A stretch of 64,000 nucleotides of DNA from Myxococcus guangdongensis (GTDB lineage: Bacteria > Myxococcota > Myxococcia > Myxococcales > Myxococcaceae): contig NZ_JAJVKW010000016.1 in assembly GCF_024198255.1 (NCBI RefSeq), positions 1 to 64,000 on the forward strand. The letters are read 5' to 3'. A program made the position numbers and the translations under genes. Below are positions 53,309 through 62,276 of this stretch, piece after piece (positions within the stretch are counted from its first letter, which is position 1; each line of letters starts with the position of its first letter). The notes below the pieces were generated by a model. It was not told where the DNA came from. It saw nothing but the letters and a program-made list of their open reading frames with translations, and made no database searches.

Positions 53309-53656
53309 GAAGAGACTCCCAGGTGGTTGGTTCGGCGCGCGTCTCTATCACGAGGGTGGGTTCTCGTGAACTCCCTGCATGTCTGTTCACTCCTCCTTTC
53401 CCCGTGAGGTGTCGGGTCCCTGAAACATCGTTTCGTGACGTGGGAGGTATCGGCGCATCCGGAATGACCCAGCCCTCCCAGGGCGTGGACCTGTGGGCCG
53501 CGGTCCGAAACGACGCGCATGATTTGCGTGGGGTGTCGTCCCTGCCCCGGCTGTGATTGTGTCTGAATCCACTTCCGGTGTGTCTGTCATTTGATGCAGG
53601 CTGATGGCTCGCGCACGGTCAGTCGATTCGCGTCTGCGTGCGAGAAGGGGAACATC
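53309..53656. other. 348-bp divergent gap
   Basis: Gap between the minus-strand secreted gene and the plus-strand PKD lipoprotein gene. No convincing coding sequence. A small palindrome GAAAC-ATC-GTTTC lies at 53422-53434 and may be an operator. Nothing else stands out. Confidence 0.5.
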
Positions 53657-54661
53657 ATGCGCATGTCGAAGAGTGTCTGCGTCGCCGGCTTCCTGCTGGC
53701 GATGGTGGTGGGCTGCGGCTCCGGTACGCAGTCGGGTGCGGTTCAGCTGGTGATTGGCGAGCAGGAGGCCGCGGCGACGGAGTCGAGCGTCGTGCGCATC
53801 CAGGTGGTCGTCTCCGGCGCGGACTTCGCGGACATCCAGCAGGACCTGGTGAAGACGGGCTCGGCCTGGGGCGGCACCATCGACGGGATTCCCGCCGGGA
53901 CTGACAGGACGCTCACGGTGAAGGCCTTCGCGGCGAACAACGGACTCGAGTACCAGGGCCAGGCGACGGGCGTCGCCATCGTCGGAGGCGAGACGGCGCT
54001 GGTGGCCGTCACGCTGCATGACATGACGTTCGGACACCACGACGACAACGACGTGCCCATCATCGACTCGGTGTCGGTGTCGTCGAGCACGGTGGTCGCC
54101 GGAGAGCAGCTCACGCTGGGCGCCACGGCGCATGACCCGGTGCCGAATGACCTGCTGTCGTATTCGTGGAGCGCCACGGCGGGGCAGCTGAGCAGCACCA
54201 CGGTGAAGAACCCCACGTGGACGGCGCCGACGTCGCCGCAGACGGTGACGCTCACGCTGACGGTGCGCGACCAGCGCAACGGCGTCAGCACGGCCCGCCT
54301 CACGGTGGAGGTCATCGCCGCGACGGTGCCGGGCGGGAGCGCCACGGTCAGCGTGAGCTTCAACAGGCCGCCGCTCGTGCTCTATGTGCACGCGAGCGAG
54401 GGCCGGGTGGTGCTCGGACAGAGCACGGCCGTCGTCGCGAACGTGGTCGACCAGGAGCGAGATCCGGTGACCTACCAGTGGAGCGCGACCTGTGCCGGCA
54501 CGTTCAGCACGCCGACCGGACAGTCATCGAGCTTCACGCCGACGGCGGTTCCGTCCGGCGCGTGCAACAACTGCAACGTCACCATGACGGCGCGGGACAG
54601 CCGTGGAGGCGTGCGCTCCGGCTCGGTGAGGCTGTGCGTGGTCTCCTCGCCCGCACCGTGA
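53657..54661 (+). CDS. PKD/Ig-repeat lipoprotein
   Basis: A 334-residue lipoprotein: signal MRMSKSVCVAGFLLAMVVGC with Cys20. The ATG at 53657 has an AGAAGGGG ribosome site. Mature domains are an N-terminal sandwich (~25-125, DIQQDLVKTGSAWGGTI) and two PKD/Ig-like repeats (~150-235 and ~245-330), each with the Y-x-W-x-A-T core (SYSWSATAG, TYQWSATCAG). Such repeats act as extracellular spacers or adhesion modules. A short His/Asp cluster (HHDDND) links the parts and might bind metal. Confidence 0.78.
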   Translation: MRMSKSVCVAGFLLAMVVGCGSGTQSGAVQLVIGEQEAAATESSVVRIQVVVSGADFADIQQDLVKTGSAWGGTIDGIPAGTDRTLTVKAFAANNGLEYQGQATGVAIVGGETALVAVTLHDMTFGHHDDNDVPIIDSVSVSSSTVVAGEQLTLGATAHDPVPNDLLSYSWSATAGQLSSTTVKNPTWTAPTSPQTVTLTLTVRDQRNGVSTARLTVEVIAATVPGGSATVSVSFNRPPLVLYVHASEGRVVLGQSTAVVANVVDQERDPVTYQWSATCAGTFSTPTGQSSSFTPTAVPSGACNNCNVTMTARDSRGGVRSGSVRLCVVSSPAP

Positions 54662-54819
54662 GCCCAGGCGCCCACGGTTGAGGAGCTTCCCGGAGGGCTG
54701 TGGTTGGTTTTAATTCCGCTGAATTGTGGGGGGAATCCCGCCCGTGCCAGGGCTTGCGTGTCCCCTGGCGCGTGCATCCATGCGCCCGGGGACCTTCACA
54801 TGGACATGGAGAGACGGAC

Positions 54820-55188
54820 ATGAAGCGACAAGGATTGCTGCTCGTGCTGTTGGCGCTCCCGCTGTTGGCGTGTGGCGGGGCGGAGATGCCCTCCGGTGCC
54901 GCCGGACCCGGGCAGGGCGATGACACGGAGCTGGCCAGCGCGGAGTCCTCGCTGCAGCCCAACTGGGCCTCGTGCATGGGCGACTCGGACTGCACGTCCA
55001 ATCGCTGTGGTTGCAACGGCGGGACGACGCGCGTGTGTCTGCCGACCTCCGCGTATCCCAAGCAGTGTGCGAACTGGACGGCCTGCACCTTCGATTCGCA
55101 CTGCTCGTCCAACTGGTGCGGCTGCAACGGCAGCCAGGTGATGGTGTGTCTGCCCAACACCGCGTATCCCAAGTACTGCACGCCCTGA
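54820..55188 (+). CDS. Small Cys-rich lipoprotein with two disulfide repeats
   Basis: A 122-residue lipoprotein; signal LLLVLLALPLLAC (Cys18). Two ~34-residue repeats follow: WASCMGDSDCTSNRCGCNG with CLPTSAYPKQC, and WTACTFDSHCSSNWCGCNG with CLPNTAYPKYC. Each has six cysteines at equal spacing, a knottin-like arrangement. The start is fixed by the signal at ATG 54820. It is a second Cys-repeat lipoprotein near the one at 50846-51451, but the motif is different. Confidence 0.78.
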   Translation: MKRQGLLLVLLALPLLACGGAEMPSGAAGPGQGDDTELASAESSLQPNWASCMGDSDCTSNRCGCNGGTTRVCLPTSAYPKQCANWTACTFDSHCSSNWCGCNGSQVMVCLPNTAYPKYCTP

Positions 55189-55200
55189 GTCGGTGACGTC

Positions 55201-55232
55201 GCCGCCGCCTCCCATGCAGGCGAGGCGGCGGT
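55201..55232. terminator. GC hairpin between convergent genes
   Basis: CCGCCGCCTC pairs with GAGGCGGCGG (10-bp stem, ~10-nt loop) in the 59-nt gap between the Cys-rich lipoprotein stop and the stop of the convergent gene. A G-T wobble extends it by one. It could terminate both. Confidence 0.55.
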
Positions 55233-55247
55233 CCTCCGCGCAGGTCT

Positions 55248-56072
55248 TCAGCGGATGAGCGGGGTGGTCCGCTCCGAGCCGGTGCGCGAGACACGACGCG
55301 TCTCCCGCCCGTTGAAGTCCACGGCCTCGCCTTCACCCACCAGCGTGCGGATGGTGATGCGAGACAGGCACTGGCTGTCGTCCACGGTGTGCGTCACCAC
55401 GTAGCGCGGCACGCTGGAGGCGGGCTCGCCCAGGCGCAGGCGCATCTCCCGCAGGGCGTCGATGTAGCCCGCCAGCGGCTCCATCCTCGCTAGCGCGCGC
55501 CGCAGCACCTTGTCCGAGCGCTTGCTCATGACGCGGTCCCACACCAGGTAACCCGCGCCGAGCGTGGCGGAGCTGGTGAAGAACATCACGAAGTTGAGCA
55601 TCCCGCCGAGGAGCCGGTTGCGGGTGAAGCCCTGCTCGCCCGTCGCCTCGGTGAGGATGTCCTTGAGCGTCTCCACCGCGGACTGGTTCGCCATCCCCAG
55701 CCACTCGCGCGCGTCCTTCGGGCTGCCCAGCAGCAACCGGCACAGGCCCAGGTGCAGCGAGATGAGCGAGACGCGGGCGGTGTCTCGCTCGGCGCCCAGC
55801 GCCTCCGTGAAGCGGTGGCCCGCGGCCCTGATCTGCTCCAGCCGCTCGTCGCGCGTACACGTGGGCCGGGTCGAGGCCTCCAGGTGGGCGCGCCCCGCGT
55901 GGAAGGCGCCCTCGCGCAGCAGGTGCGGCTCCCGATGCAGATGACCCAACAGGACCAGCTGCTCTCCCTCCGTCCCCAGCAGCGCCTCCTGCAGCGCCAC
56001 CGGCCCCTCTTCCTGATGCTTGCCGTTCACCTGTCGAGGTGTGGCCAGGATGAGGTCATTCCACGTCGCCAT
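55248..56072 (-). CDS. Hypothetical protein with one central membrane segment
   Basis: A 274-residue protein starting at ATG 56072 (MATWNDLILATPRQVNGK). The N-terminal half is helical and could be TPR-like (SLISLHLGLCRLLLGSPKDAREWLGMA). One hydrophobic segment at ~163-185 (MLNFVMFFTSSATLGAGYLVW) divides it from a C-terminal domain with basic helices and short strands (PRYVVTHTVDDSQCLSRITIRTLV). No family recognised, no signal peptide. The N-terminal start is supported by the change in composition; upstream sequence is not protein-like. Confidence 0.62.
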   Translation of the reverse strand: MATWNDLILATPRQVNGKHQEEGPVALQEALLGTEGEQLVLLGHLHREPHLLREGAFHAGRAHLEASTRPTCTRDERLEQIRAAGHRFTEALGAERDTARVSLISLHLGLCRLLLGSPKDAREWLGMANQSAVETLKDILTEATGEQGFTRNRLLGGMLNFVMFFTSSATLGAGYLVWDRVMSKRSDKVLRRALARMEPLAGYIDALREMRLRLGEPASSVPRYVVTHTVDDSQCLSRITIRTLVGEGEAVDFNGRETRRVSRTGSERTTPLIR

Positions 56073-56500
56073 TCGCGGACTCCCGTGTGCTGCGGCGCCT
56101 CTTGTCTCCGGCGATCCCCCTGGAGACCAAGTCTGCCACAGCCACGAGGTTTCACGAGCCCGGGTCCGCGCTTCCGCCACCGCCTCTCGCTCTCTCATTT
56201 CCGAGCGGTCGGGCGCGTTCAGGCCCGGCAGAAAAAGGTGCCCGTGGTCTCGGGGTGTCACGAATCTTCGCCGGGCTGTCGCGCATTGCTGGATTGGTAC
56301 CGCGAGAATGCGGGTGTCTCGGGCCCATGGGTCCTTTGTGCCCTCCATGCCTCGGAGTCGCGCGAAGCGCGCCCTGCCTCATCGGAGCCGGGCGCTCGGG
56401 CGGCGAGACGCGGAGGGTGGGATTTCGTGCAGAGCCCTCGTTCGCGGGGGAGGGGGCGCGTGTTCGCGCCCTCCGCGCACGGGCACGAGTCACGTCGAGC
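56073..56500. other. 428-bp gap without a credible gene
   Basis: All reading frames here are Arg/Pro/Ala-rich with no ribosome site or family features. It should hold the promoter of the minus-strand gene starting at 56072 and possibly 3' sequence of the GNAT gene. No hairpin or repeat stood out. Confidence 0.5.
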
Positions 56501-57316
56501 TCAGGCGCTGCCGGGCGCGGGCGCCTCGTACATGCGGAAGCGCGTCACGGGGCGATAGCCCATGCGTTGATACACGGGCGCGCCGGCGTCGGTGGCGTGG
56601 AGCACGGAGCGCTCGAGGCCCCACGTGTCGCGAGCCTCGCGCAGCGCGTGCCGCATGACGAGCTCCGCGGCGCCGATTCGCCGGTGCTTGGGAGACGTGG
56701 CGACGAGCGCGATGTACGCGCGGCCGTCCACGCGCAACACCACGGTGCTGCTCGCGGGCGCGTCCTCGCGACAGGCCACGAAGCCTCGGCCCTCCTCGTC
56801 GTAGAGGGCCTCCGCGTCCAAGGCCTCGCGCCCCGACTCGCGGCTCACGTCGTAGGCGAGCGAGTTGATGTCGGCCACGGCCTGTCGTCCCCAGGCGTCC
56901 GTCACGGGGCGCACGTCGAGCGAGGGCAGGGCGCGCACGGGCTCCGAGAGCCGGTCACACACCATGCCGGTGACGGTGGTGAGCGGGCGGAGCTTGTACC
57001 AGGCGAGGATGGACTCGGCGCGCTCGCGCACCTGGGGCGCGAGCCAGTCATCGGAGACGACGAACGTCCAGGGATGACGGCCCGTGGAGAAGTAGCGGGC
57101 CGCGGACGCGACGGCGGCGGAGAGGGCCTGCTCCGTCGTGGCGGGCGCGCGCAGGAAGGCCGCGTTCATCATCGCCCAGGAGACGTGGCTCGACGCGATG
57201 AAGACCTCGGGACGCTCCAGCACCTCGCCCGACCTGCCGCCCAGGGCCATCTTCCGCCAGGCGCCTCGGAATTGCGCATGGGACTCGTCGATCTCGGCCT
57301 GCGTCGCGGAGTGCAC
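56501..57316 (-). CDS. GNAT-family N-acetyltransferase
   Basis: A 271-residue protein whose C-terminal half is a GNAT fold. The acetyl-CoA loop is AYIALVATSPKHRRIGAAELVMRHAL, close to the usual V-x-P-x-x-R-x-x-G-x-G/A; the last helix and strand have GAPVYQRMGYRPVTRFRMYE. The N-terminal ~130 residues are probably a second degenerate GNAT-like domain, as in tandem-GNAT proteins. GTG at 57316 has GGAG seven bases upstream; the longer frame to 57472 is rejected as its start lies in a neighbouring gene. The substrate is unknown. Confidence 0.85.
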   Translation of the reverse strand: MHSATQAEIDESHAQFRGAWRKMALGGRSGEVLERPEVFIASSHVSWAMMNAAFLRAPATTEQALSAAVASAARYFSTGRHPWTFVVSDDWLAPQVRERAESILAWYKLRPLTTVTGMVCDRLSEPVRALPSLDVRPVTDAWGRQAVADINSLAYDVSRESGREALDAEALYDEEGRGFVACREDAPASSTVVLRVDGRAYIALVATSPKHRRIGAAELVMRHALREARDTWGLERSVLHATDAGAPVYQRMGYRPVTRFRMYEAPAPGSA

Positions 57317-57407
57317 GGGAGGGCTCCAGGGTTGAGGGGGAAGGATCGATTGTACCCCAGGTGCTCCGCATCGAAGCGCGGGGCCCCTGGAGCCTTTTGT
57401 TCCTGAC

Positions 57408-59276
57408 TCAACGTGCGGCGACGTCGCGCAGCAGGTGATGCGCCTCACCCAACAGCGCGAGGAACTCCTCACGCTCCTCGTTGCCCGCGGGGGTCGCGGC
57501 GCGTGCGATCTCCCGCACCTGGTCCAGGCTCCACCTCTCCGCGTGAGGGCTGCGCCGCAGCATCTCCGCCGCGCCCATCACGGCGGTCGCGAAGCGCAGG
57601 TCGGAAGAGGCCTGCTTGAACGTGGACGAGAGCGCGCTGGCGGGGAAGGGGAAGGCGCGCTCGGAGGCCGTCTCGCCTCGGGGGCGCTTGGCGCGCACGC
57701 GCACCGTGGCGAGGCCCTCGCCCGCGCCGGGCTGGAGCTCCAGCTCGTACAGCGCGGTGACGGAGTGGCCCGAGCCCAGCTCTCCGGCGTCCACGCGGTC
57801 ATTGCGGAAGTCCGCGTCCGCGATGTCGCGGTTCTCGTAGCCGATGAGGCGATAGCGGGACACCTGCTTGGGATCGAACTCCACCTGGAGCTTCACGTCC
57901 TTCGCGATGACCTCGAGCGTGCCTCCGAGCTGCTCCACGAAGATGCGCCGCGCGGCCATCAGCGAGTCCACGTAGTGGTGGTTGCCGTTCCCCTGGTCCG
58001 CGAGCTGTTCCATCATCGTGTCCTGGTAGTTGCCCATCCCGAAGCCCACGGTGGTGACGGTGATGCCTTCCTTCACGTGGCCTCGGATGGTCTTCAAGAT
58101 GGCCTCGTGGGAGGTGCTCCCCACGTTCGCGTCGCCGTCGGACAGGATGACGACGCGTGAGATTGACTCACCATCGAGTGTCTTCATCGCCTCCTGGTAG
58201 GCCAGCTGGATGCCGGAGCCCATCGCGGTGCTCCCGCCCGCGGTCAGGTCCTCGATGGCGGTGTGGATGAGGGCCTTGTGCTCCATGCCCGTGGGCGGAA
58301 GGACGCGGCGCACCGCGCTCGCGTAGGTGACGAGCGCCACGGTGTCGCCGTCGCGCAGTTGGTCCACGAGCATCCGCAAGGCGCGCTTGGCCAGGGGCAG
58401 GCGGTCTGGCGACTGCATCGACCCGGAGACGTCCACGAGGAAGGTGAGGTGCGCGGGCTTGCGCTCGGAGACGCTCAGGCGCTTGCCCTGCACGCCGACG
58501 CGCAGCAGGTGGCGTCCGGGCGTGAAGGGGGAGGGCGCGGCGTCCAGATGCACGGCGAAGGGGCCGTCCTGGGGCGTGGGGGCGGGGTACGCGTAGCGGA
58601 AGTAGTTGAGCATCTCCTCCACGCGCACGGCCTCACGCGGCGGCAGGGTGCCTTCCTTGAGCTTGCGCCGCGCGAGGGTGTACGAGGCCGTGTCGACATC
58701 CGCCGCGAAGGTGGAGAGGCGGTCCTTCGCCGTGGAGACGAAGGGGTTCACGCCGTGGTCGCGGTAGCCCTCCTGGGTGGAGGCGGCGTCGGACTCCGGA
58801 GCGCGGGAGGTGCCGGTGGGGCGTCCGCGGCCGCGTCCCACGGTGCCGATGCCCGCGAGGCCGCCGCGCTTGCCTCCGAGGACCCCGATGCCACCGCCGC
58901 CGGAGCCGCTTCCCTTGAGTCCCAGTCCGCCGCTGCCCTGGCCATGGGCCGTGCCCGGCGGGCCGAGCAGGTTGTTGAGCGCGGAGCGCACCCGCTCGGG
59001 GTTTCCGGAGGGGGGAGGCGCCTCGCGTGGCGCCGGGGTGGGCTCCTCGCGAACGGCGGCGGCGGGGGAGGGCGACTCAGGGGCCGTGGCCCGGGCGGAG
59101 GGGGCGAGGGCCGTGTCTCCCTGCGCAGCGGGGGCCTTGGCGGCCCGCTGTCCCGCATGCGCGTCACGAGGGGCCTCGCCTTTCGTGTCCACGTCCGACG
59201 AACGGCACGAGAACAGCATCCCACTCAACGCGAGCGCACACACGACACCCGTGACGGCCTCGAGGTTCCGCCTCAT
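57408..59276 (-). CDS. VWA-domain lipoprotein with DUF3520 (YfbK-like)
   Basis: A 622-residue lipoprotein: signal ends MLFSC (Cys24). A Pro/Ala-rich stretch follows, then an unusual Gly-rich segment (~113-150, GLGLKGSGSGGGGIG). A von Willebrand A N-terminal region occurs at ~165-270. The VWA domain (~275-450) has MIDAS residues DVSGS at 282-286 and later Thr and Asp (SDGDANVG). The last ~180 residues match DUF3520. Such proteins occur at the cell envelope in many bacteria; function is unclear. The Gly tract resembles repeats in several myxobacterial motility or TonB-linked proteins, which I recall only in general. Confidence 0.85.
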   Translation of the reverse strand: MRRNLEAVTGVVCALALSGMLFSCRSSDVDTKGEAPRDAHAGQRAAKAPAAQGDTALAPSARATAPESPSPAAAVREEPTPAPREAPPPSGNPERVRSALNNLLGPPGTAHGQGSGGLGLKGSGSGGGGIGVLGGKRGGLAGIGTVGRGRGRPTGTSRAPESDAASTQEGYRDHGVNPFVSTAKDRLSTFAADVDTASYTLARRKLKEGTLPPREAVRVEEMLNYFRYAYPAPTPQDGPFAVHLDAAPSPFTPGRHLLRVGVQGKRLSVSERKPAHLTFLVDVSGSMQSPDRLPLAKRALRMLVDQLRDGDTVALVTYASAVRRVLPPTGMEHKALIHTAIEDLTAGGSTAMGSGIQLAYQEAMKTLDGESISRVVILSDGDANVGSTSHEAILKTIRGHVKEGITVTTVGFGMGNYQDTMMEQLADQGNGNHHYVDSLMAARRIFVEQLGGTLEVIAKDVKLQVEFDPKQVSRYRLIGYENRDIADADFRNDRVDAGELGSGHSVTALYELELQPGAGEGLATVRVRAKRPRGETASERAFPFPASALSSTFKQASSDLRFATAVMGAAEMLRRSPHAERWSLDQVREIARAATPAGNEEREEFLALLGEAHHLLRDVAAR

Positions 59277-59505
59277 TCACTGCCTCCCTGTTCCTGGATT
59301 CGCAGGGGCTCCGACAGCGGGGTCGTGGGAAAGGTTCCGCGGACTCCGTGGCTGTCTCACGTTGGCGTTCCCGTGGGACGCGAGGGCGTCACACCAGGAC
59401 GCCAGGGGGCGTGGTTCTTCGGAGGAGGTCATCGTCCACCCCAGAAGCGTGAGGTGGCATGCGCCTTGCGATGCGCGCGCACCTCTTCCGCGAGGTCATG
59501 ACACC

Positions 59506-61359
59506 TTGATTCTCTTCCTGCGGTCCAATGCCGAGGCGAACACTGTCATCACGACGCCTGTCGCCACCATTGTCGCCCCGAGAGCCACGGCGAAGTACGC
59601 GCAGTTGGCTCGCGCGGTTCGCGTCATCGTGCCCTGGTACGACCTCCAGGCGGACCCCGAGAAATTCGGTCAGCTGCTCCTCCAGGTGGCGGCGGGTGAC
59701 CCTGTGTGTCTCGCGCTCCTCGAGCGGGCCGGGCAGGTCTGGGGGATGGACTTCAGCATTCATGCGGGGGCCTTCCGCGCGGCGAACGTCCAGAAGCACT
59801 ATCTGAAGCAGCTCCAGATCTGGCTGAGTCCCCTGTCAGGGAACCTGGGGCACAAGGATGCGCATCGCCCCACGGTGGATGCGCAGTTCACGCGCTTGTG
59901 GGAGGGCTACGGGCTCAAGAAGGGGGACCTGAATGCCGTGGCCGCCTTGCCCTTCTTCAAGACGCTGAAGGTCGGGGGCCGGCGAGATCGCATCCAGTTC
60001 TACCGGAACGTGACGGAAGCGGCCCGAGCGCTCATCGGCGAGGTGACCTCCTGGCCGTCACGCACCATCGAGAAGATCTCGATGTTGTACCTCCTGGGCA
60101 GCCCGGGGTTGGTGACGTATCAGCGCGCGATGCTCGCCGCGGTGGTCCGCGCGATGGCCCAGGCCCAGGGGCCCCTCCAACTGAATTACGCGATGTGGGA
60201 GTACCTGCCGTACTACCTGCGAGGGAATCCAGGAGAGCTCACCGATGTGGGCACGGCGCGCCCCCGGGTCCTGGGCGCCATCCACCATTGTCTGTCGGAG
60301 TCCCCCGCCACGGTGGCGCTCGCCTCCGCGGAGACAATCGAGGCCTTCCGCGCGCTCGACGGAGGCAAGGAATTCAATCGCTGGCGTTTGTTGCCTCCCG
60401 TCGTGAGGTGCCAGGTATTGCTCAGCGATCTGGCGCGGATGTTCCCATGGCGGGGAAACAATGGTCGCCACCAACGGTTCGAGTTCCCGCAAGCGCGTCT
60501 TGACGGGCTGCCATCGCTGGCGGGGTTCGCCGCATGGGGCTCGACGATGGAGGCCCATGCGGAGCCGACGCCCCATGATCCAGGCAGAGACTTTCCCCAC
60601 GCGGCGGGCTGGACGCGTCATGAGTTCTGTCCGAACGTGGTGTCGTCCAGGCTCATGCTCGCGCCGCTGTACGCGGGCACGTCGGGGCACACCCAGGGGC
60701 GCATCAGCGCGTGGTCCCAGTTCGCACAGCATCATCAGGGCCTCGCGGCGGTCCCGGTCGGAATGGTCATCTCCGTGGGGTATTCCGTCCTCTGGCGTCT
60801 GTATTACGACAAGCGGACGACGAGCTTCCATACCTTGTTCGAGGCCATCCAGGGCTCGCATGTGGACGCGGCCGCGCGTGACCTGAGGAACGTCGCGCGG
60901 ATCGACGGTGACGTCCTCTGGAACACCGTCCTGGACAACGCGCCGACGGGGAAGATCGACGTGAGAGGCTTCTGGACCGCCTGTGTCAATCTCTTCAAGA
61001 AGCCGGGGCCGTTCCTCCCGAGGCACCTGAAGCTCGAGATTTCCAAGGCGCGCGCCTTCGTGACGAAGGCCTGCCCCGGCTCGGTCATCCCCCGGTGGAA
61101 CAGGACGGAAGACGCGGACGTGACGGGGAGCGCTGTCGCCGTGTGGGACGGCGACCAGAACCTCGATGCCTTTCGTGAAGAGGAGGTCTGGAAGTTCCTC
61201 GTCGAGACCTTCAGTCCGCCGCCCGGCGCGAGCAGCGCGTCGACGGGGCTTCCCGCCGCGAGCAGCGCCGCGGTCGCGCCGTCGCCTGCCCTGCCGCCGG
61301 GGCAGCCGACCGCGAGTGATCTGGACAAGATCGCCAGCCTGATTGGTGATTTCCTCTAA
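59506..61359 (+). CDS. Hypothetical 617-residue protein, unknown family
   Basis: A large soluble protein starting at TTG 59506 with GAGG ~10 nt upstream; no ATG or GTG precedes the start of protein-like sequence. The body is helical with many Trp/Tyr/Leu (RVIVPWYDLQ, YAMWEYLPYYLRGN, GMVISVGYSVLWRLYYDK). A central basic/aromatic patch RGNNGRHQRFEF is present. It ends with an Ala/Ser/Pro-rich linker and a short helix (DLDKIASLIGDFL), which could be a docking tag. No signal peptide or membrane segment. The next gene starts 5 nt after its stop, so they are coupled. I could not place it in any family. Confidence 0.7.
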   Translation: MILFLRSNAEANTVITTPVATIVAPRATAKYAQLARAVRVIVPWYDLQADPEKFGQLLLQVAAGDPVCLALLERAGQVWGMDFSIHAGAFRAANVQKHYLKQLQIWLSPLSGNLGHKDAHRPTVDAQFTRLWEGYGLKKGDLNAVAALPFFKTLKVGGRRDRIQFYRNVTEAARALIGEVTSWPSRTIEKISMLYLLGSPGLVTYQRAMLAAVVRAMAQAQGPLQLNYAMWEYLPYYLRGNPGELTDVGTARPRVLGAIHHCLSESPATVALASAETIEAFRALDGGKEFNRWRLLPPVVRCQVLLSDLARMFPWRGNNGRHQRFEFPQARLDGLPSLAGFAAWGSTMEAHAEPTPHDPGRDFPHAAGWTRHEFCPNVVSSRLMLAPLYAGTSGHTQGRISAWSQFAQHHQGLAAVPVGMVISVGYSVLWRLYYDKRTTSFHTLFEAIQGSHVDAAARDLRNVARIDGDVLWNTVLDNAPTGKIDVRGFWTACVNLFKKPGPFLPRHLKLEISKARAFVTKACPGSVIPRWNRTEDADVTGSAVAVWDGDQNLDAFREEEVWKFLVETFSPPPGASSASTGLPAASSAAVAPSPALPPGQPTASDLDKIASLIGDFL

Positions 61360-61364
61360 CGTCC

Positions 61365-62228
61365 ATGCTCATCCCTCCGTTGGCACCCGATGCGACGTAC
61401 GGCACGCTCGTGCTCGACGATGAGGGGGCCCAGGCGCGTCGCTTCCGGACGACGACGCGTCTGCCAGAAATGGGCGGGCTCGACTCGACGGGACTCGCCG
61501 AGCTGCGTTGCTCCGGGAGCGCGCAGCCGTCCATCGAGGGCTTCAGGGATGTGCTGCGACAGCTCGACGGCGTGCGCCCCGAGGCTCTTTACGTCGTGGA
61601 CCTGCGGCAGGAGTCGCACGGCTTCCTGAACGGCGCCGCCGTGAGCTGGTATGCGGAGTCCAACTGGGGCGCGGCGGGGCTGTCGGACACGGAGGCCCTG
61701 GCGCTCGAGGCCGGGCGCCTGCGGCTGCTGGGCTTGTCGCCTCGCGTGCGCGTGGGGACCGTGGAGGCCGTGAAGGGCAAGGCGCCCGCGACCTTCACGG
61801 ACTGGGAGCGGCGGTCGGTATCGGATGAGGCACAGGCCTTCGGACTGCCCGACGGGCACTGCGTCCGGTTCCCCGTCACGGACCACACCCGTCCGCTGGA
61901 CGCCACGGTGCAGCGCTTCATCGATTGGGTGCGCGGGCTCCCCGAGGGAGCGCATCTGCACCTGCATTGCCGAGGAGGCAAGGGACGGACCGCCACGTTC
62001 ATGTGTCTGCTGGACATGCTGCGCAACGCGCACCGCCTCGCGCTCGGCACCTTGCTGGACCGACAGGCGCTGCTCGGCGGATATGACCTGCGCAAGGCCG
62101 CGGACCCGTCCAGCCGCAAGGCGCCCTTCATCGCCGAGAGACAGGTCTTCATCGAGCGCTTCTACGCGTACGCGCGCGAGAATCCCGGCGGGGGGCCGCT
62201 CGGATGGACGGAGTGGCTCGCCCGGTAG
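61365..62228 (+). CDS. PTP-like cysteine phosphatase (phytase-type)
   Basis: A 287-residue cysteine phosphatase. The P-loop HCRGGKGRT has nucleophile Cys202 and Arg208. The general acid is probably Asp174 in VTDHTRP. YVVDLRQESHGFLNG and VSWYAESNW match the N-terminal motifs of PTP-like phytases, which hydrolyse myo-inositol hexakisphosphate, or inositol-phosphate/protein substrates. There is no signal peptide, so it appears cytoplasmic, unlike rumen phytases. It starts 5 nt after the 617-residue protein gene and 48 nt before the MNIO gene. Confidence 0.85.
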   Translation: MLIPPLAPDATYGTLVLDDEGAQARRFRTTTRLPEMGGLDSTGLAELRCSGSAQPSIEGFRDVLRQLDGVRPEALYVVDLRQESHGFLNGAAVSWYAESNWGAAGLSDTEALALEAGRLRLLGLSPRVRVGTVEAVKGKAPATFTDWERRSVSDEAQAFGLPDGHCVRFPVTDHTRPLDATVQRFIDWVRGLPEGAHLHLHCRGGKGRTATFMCLLDMLRNAHRLALGTLLDRQALLGGYDLRKAADPSSRKAPFIAERQVFIERFYAYARENPGGGPLGWTEWLAR

Positions 62229-62276
62229 TCCTCAACTCCGAGCACAAGACGCGAGCGGTGGACTAGGGTCCGCCGC

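Noticed and set aside
53323-53556. 77-codon plus-strand ORF in the divergent gap
   Set aside because: No ribosome site, no domain or signal peptide; composition is not protein-like.
59506-61359. Assignment of the 617-residue protein to the TROVE/Ro RNA-binding family
   Set aside because: Helical repeats are suggestive, but no MIDAS motif or convincing TROVE signature is visible.
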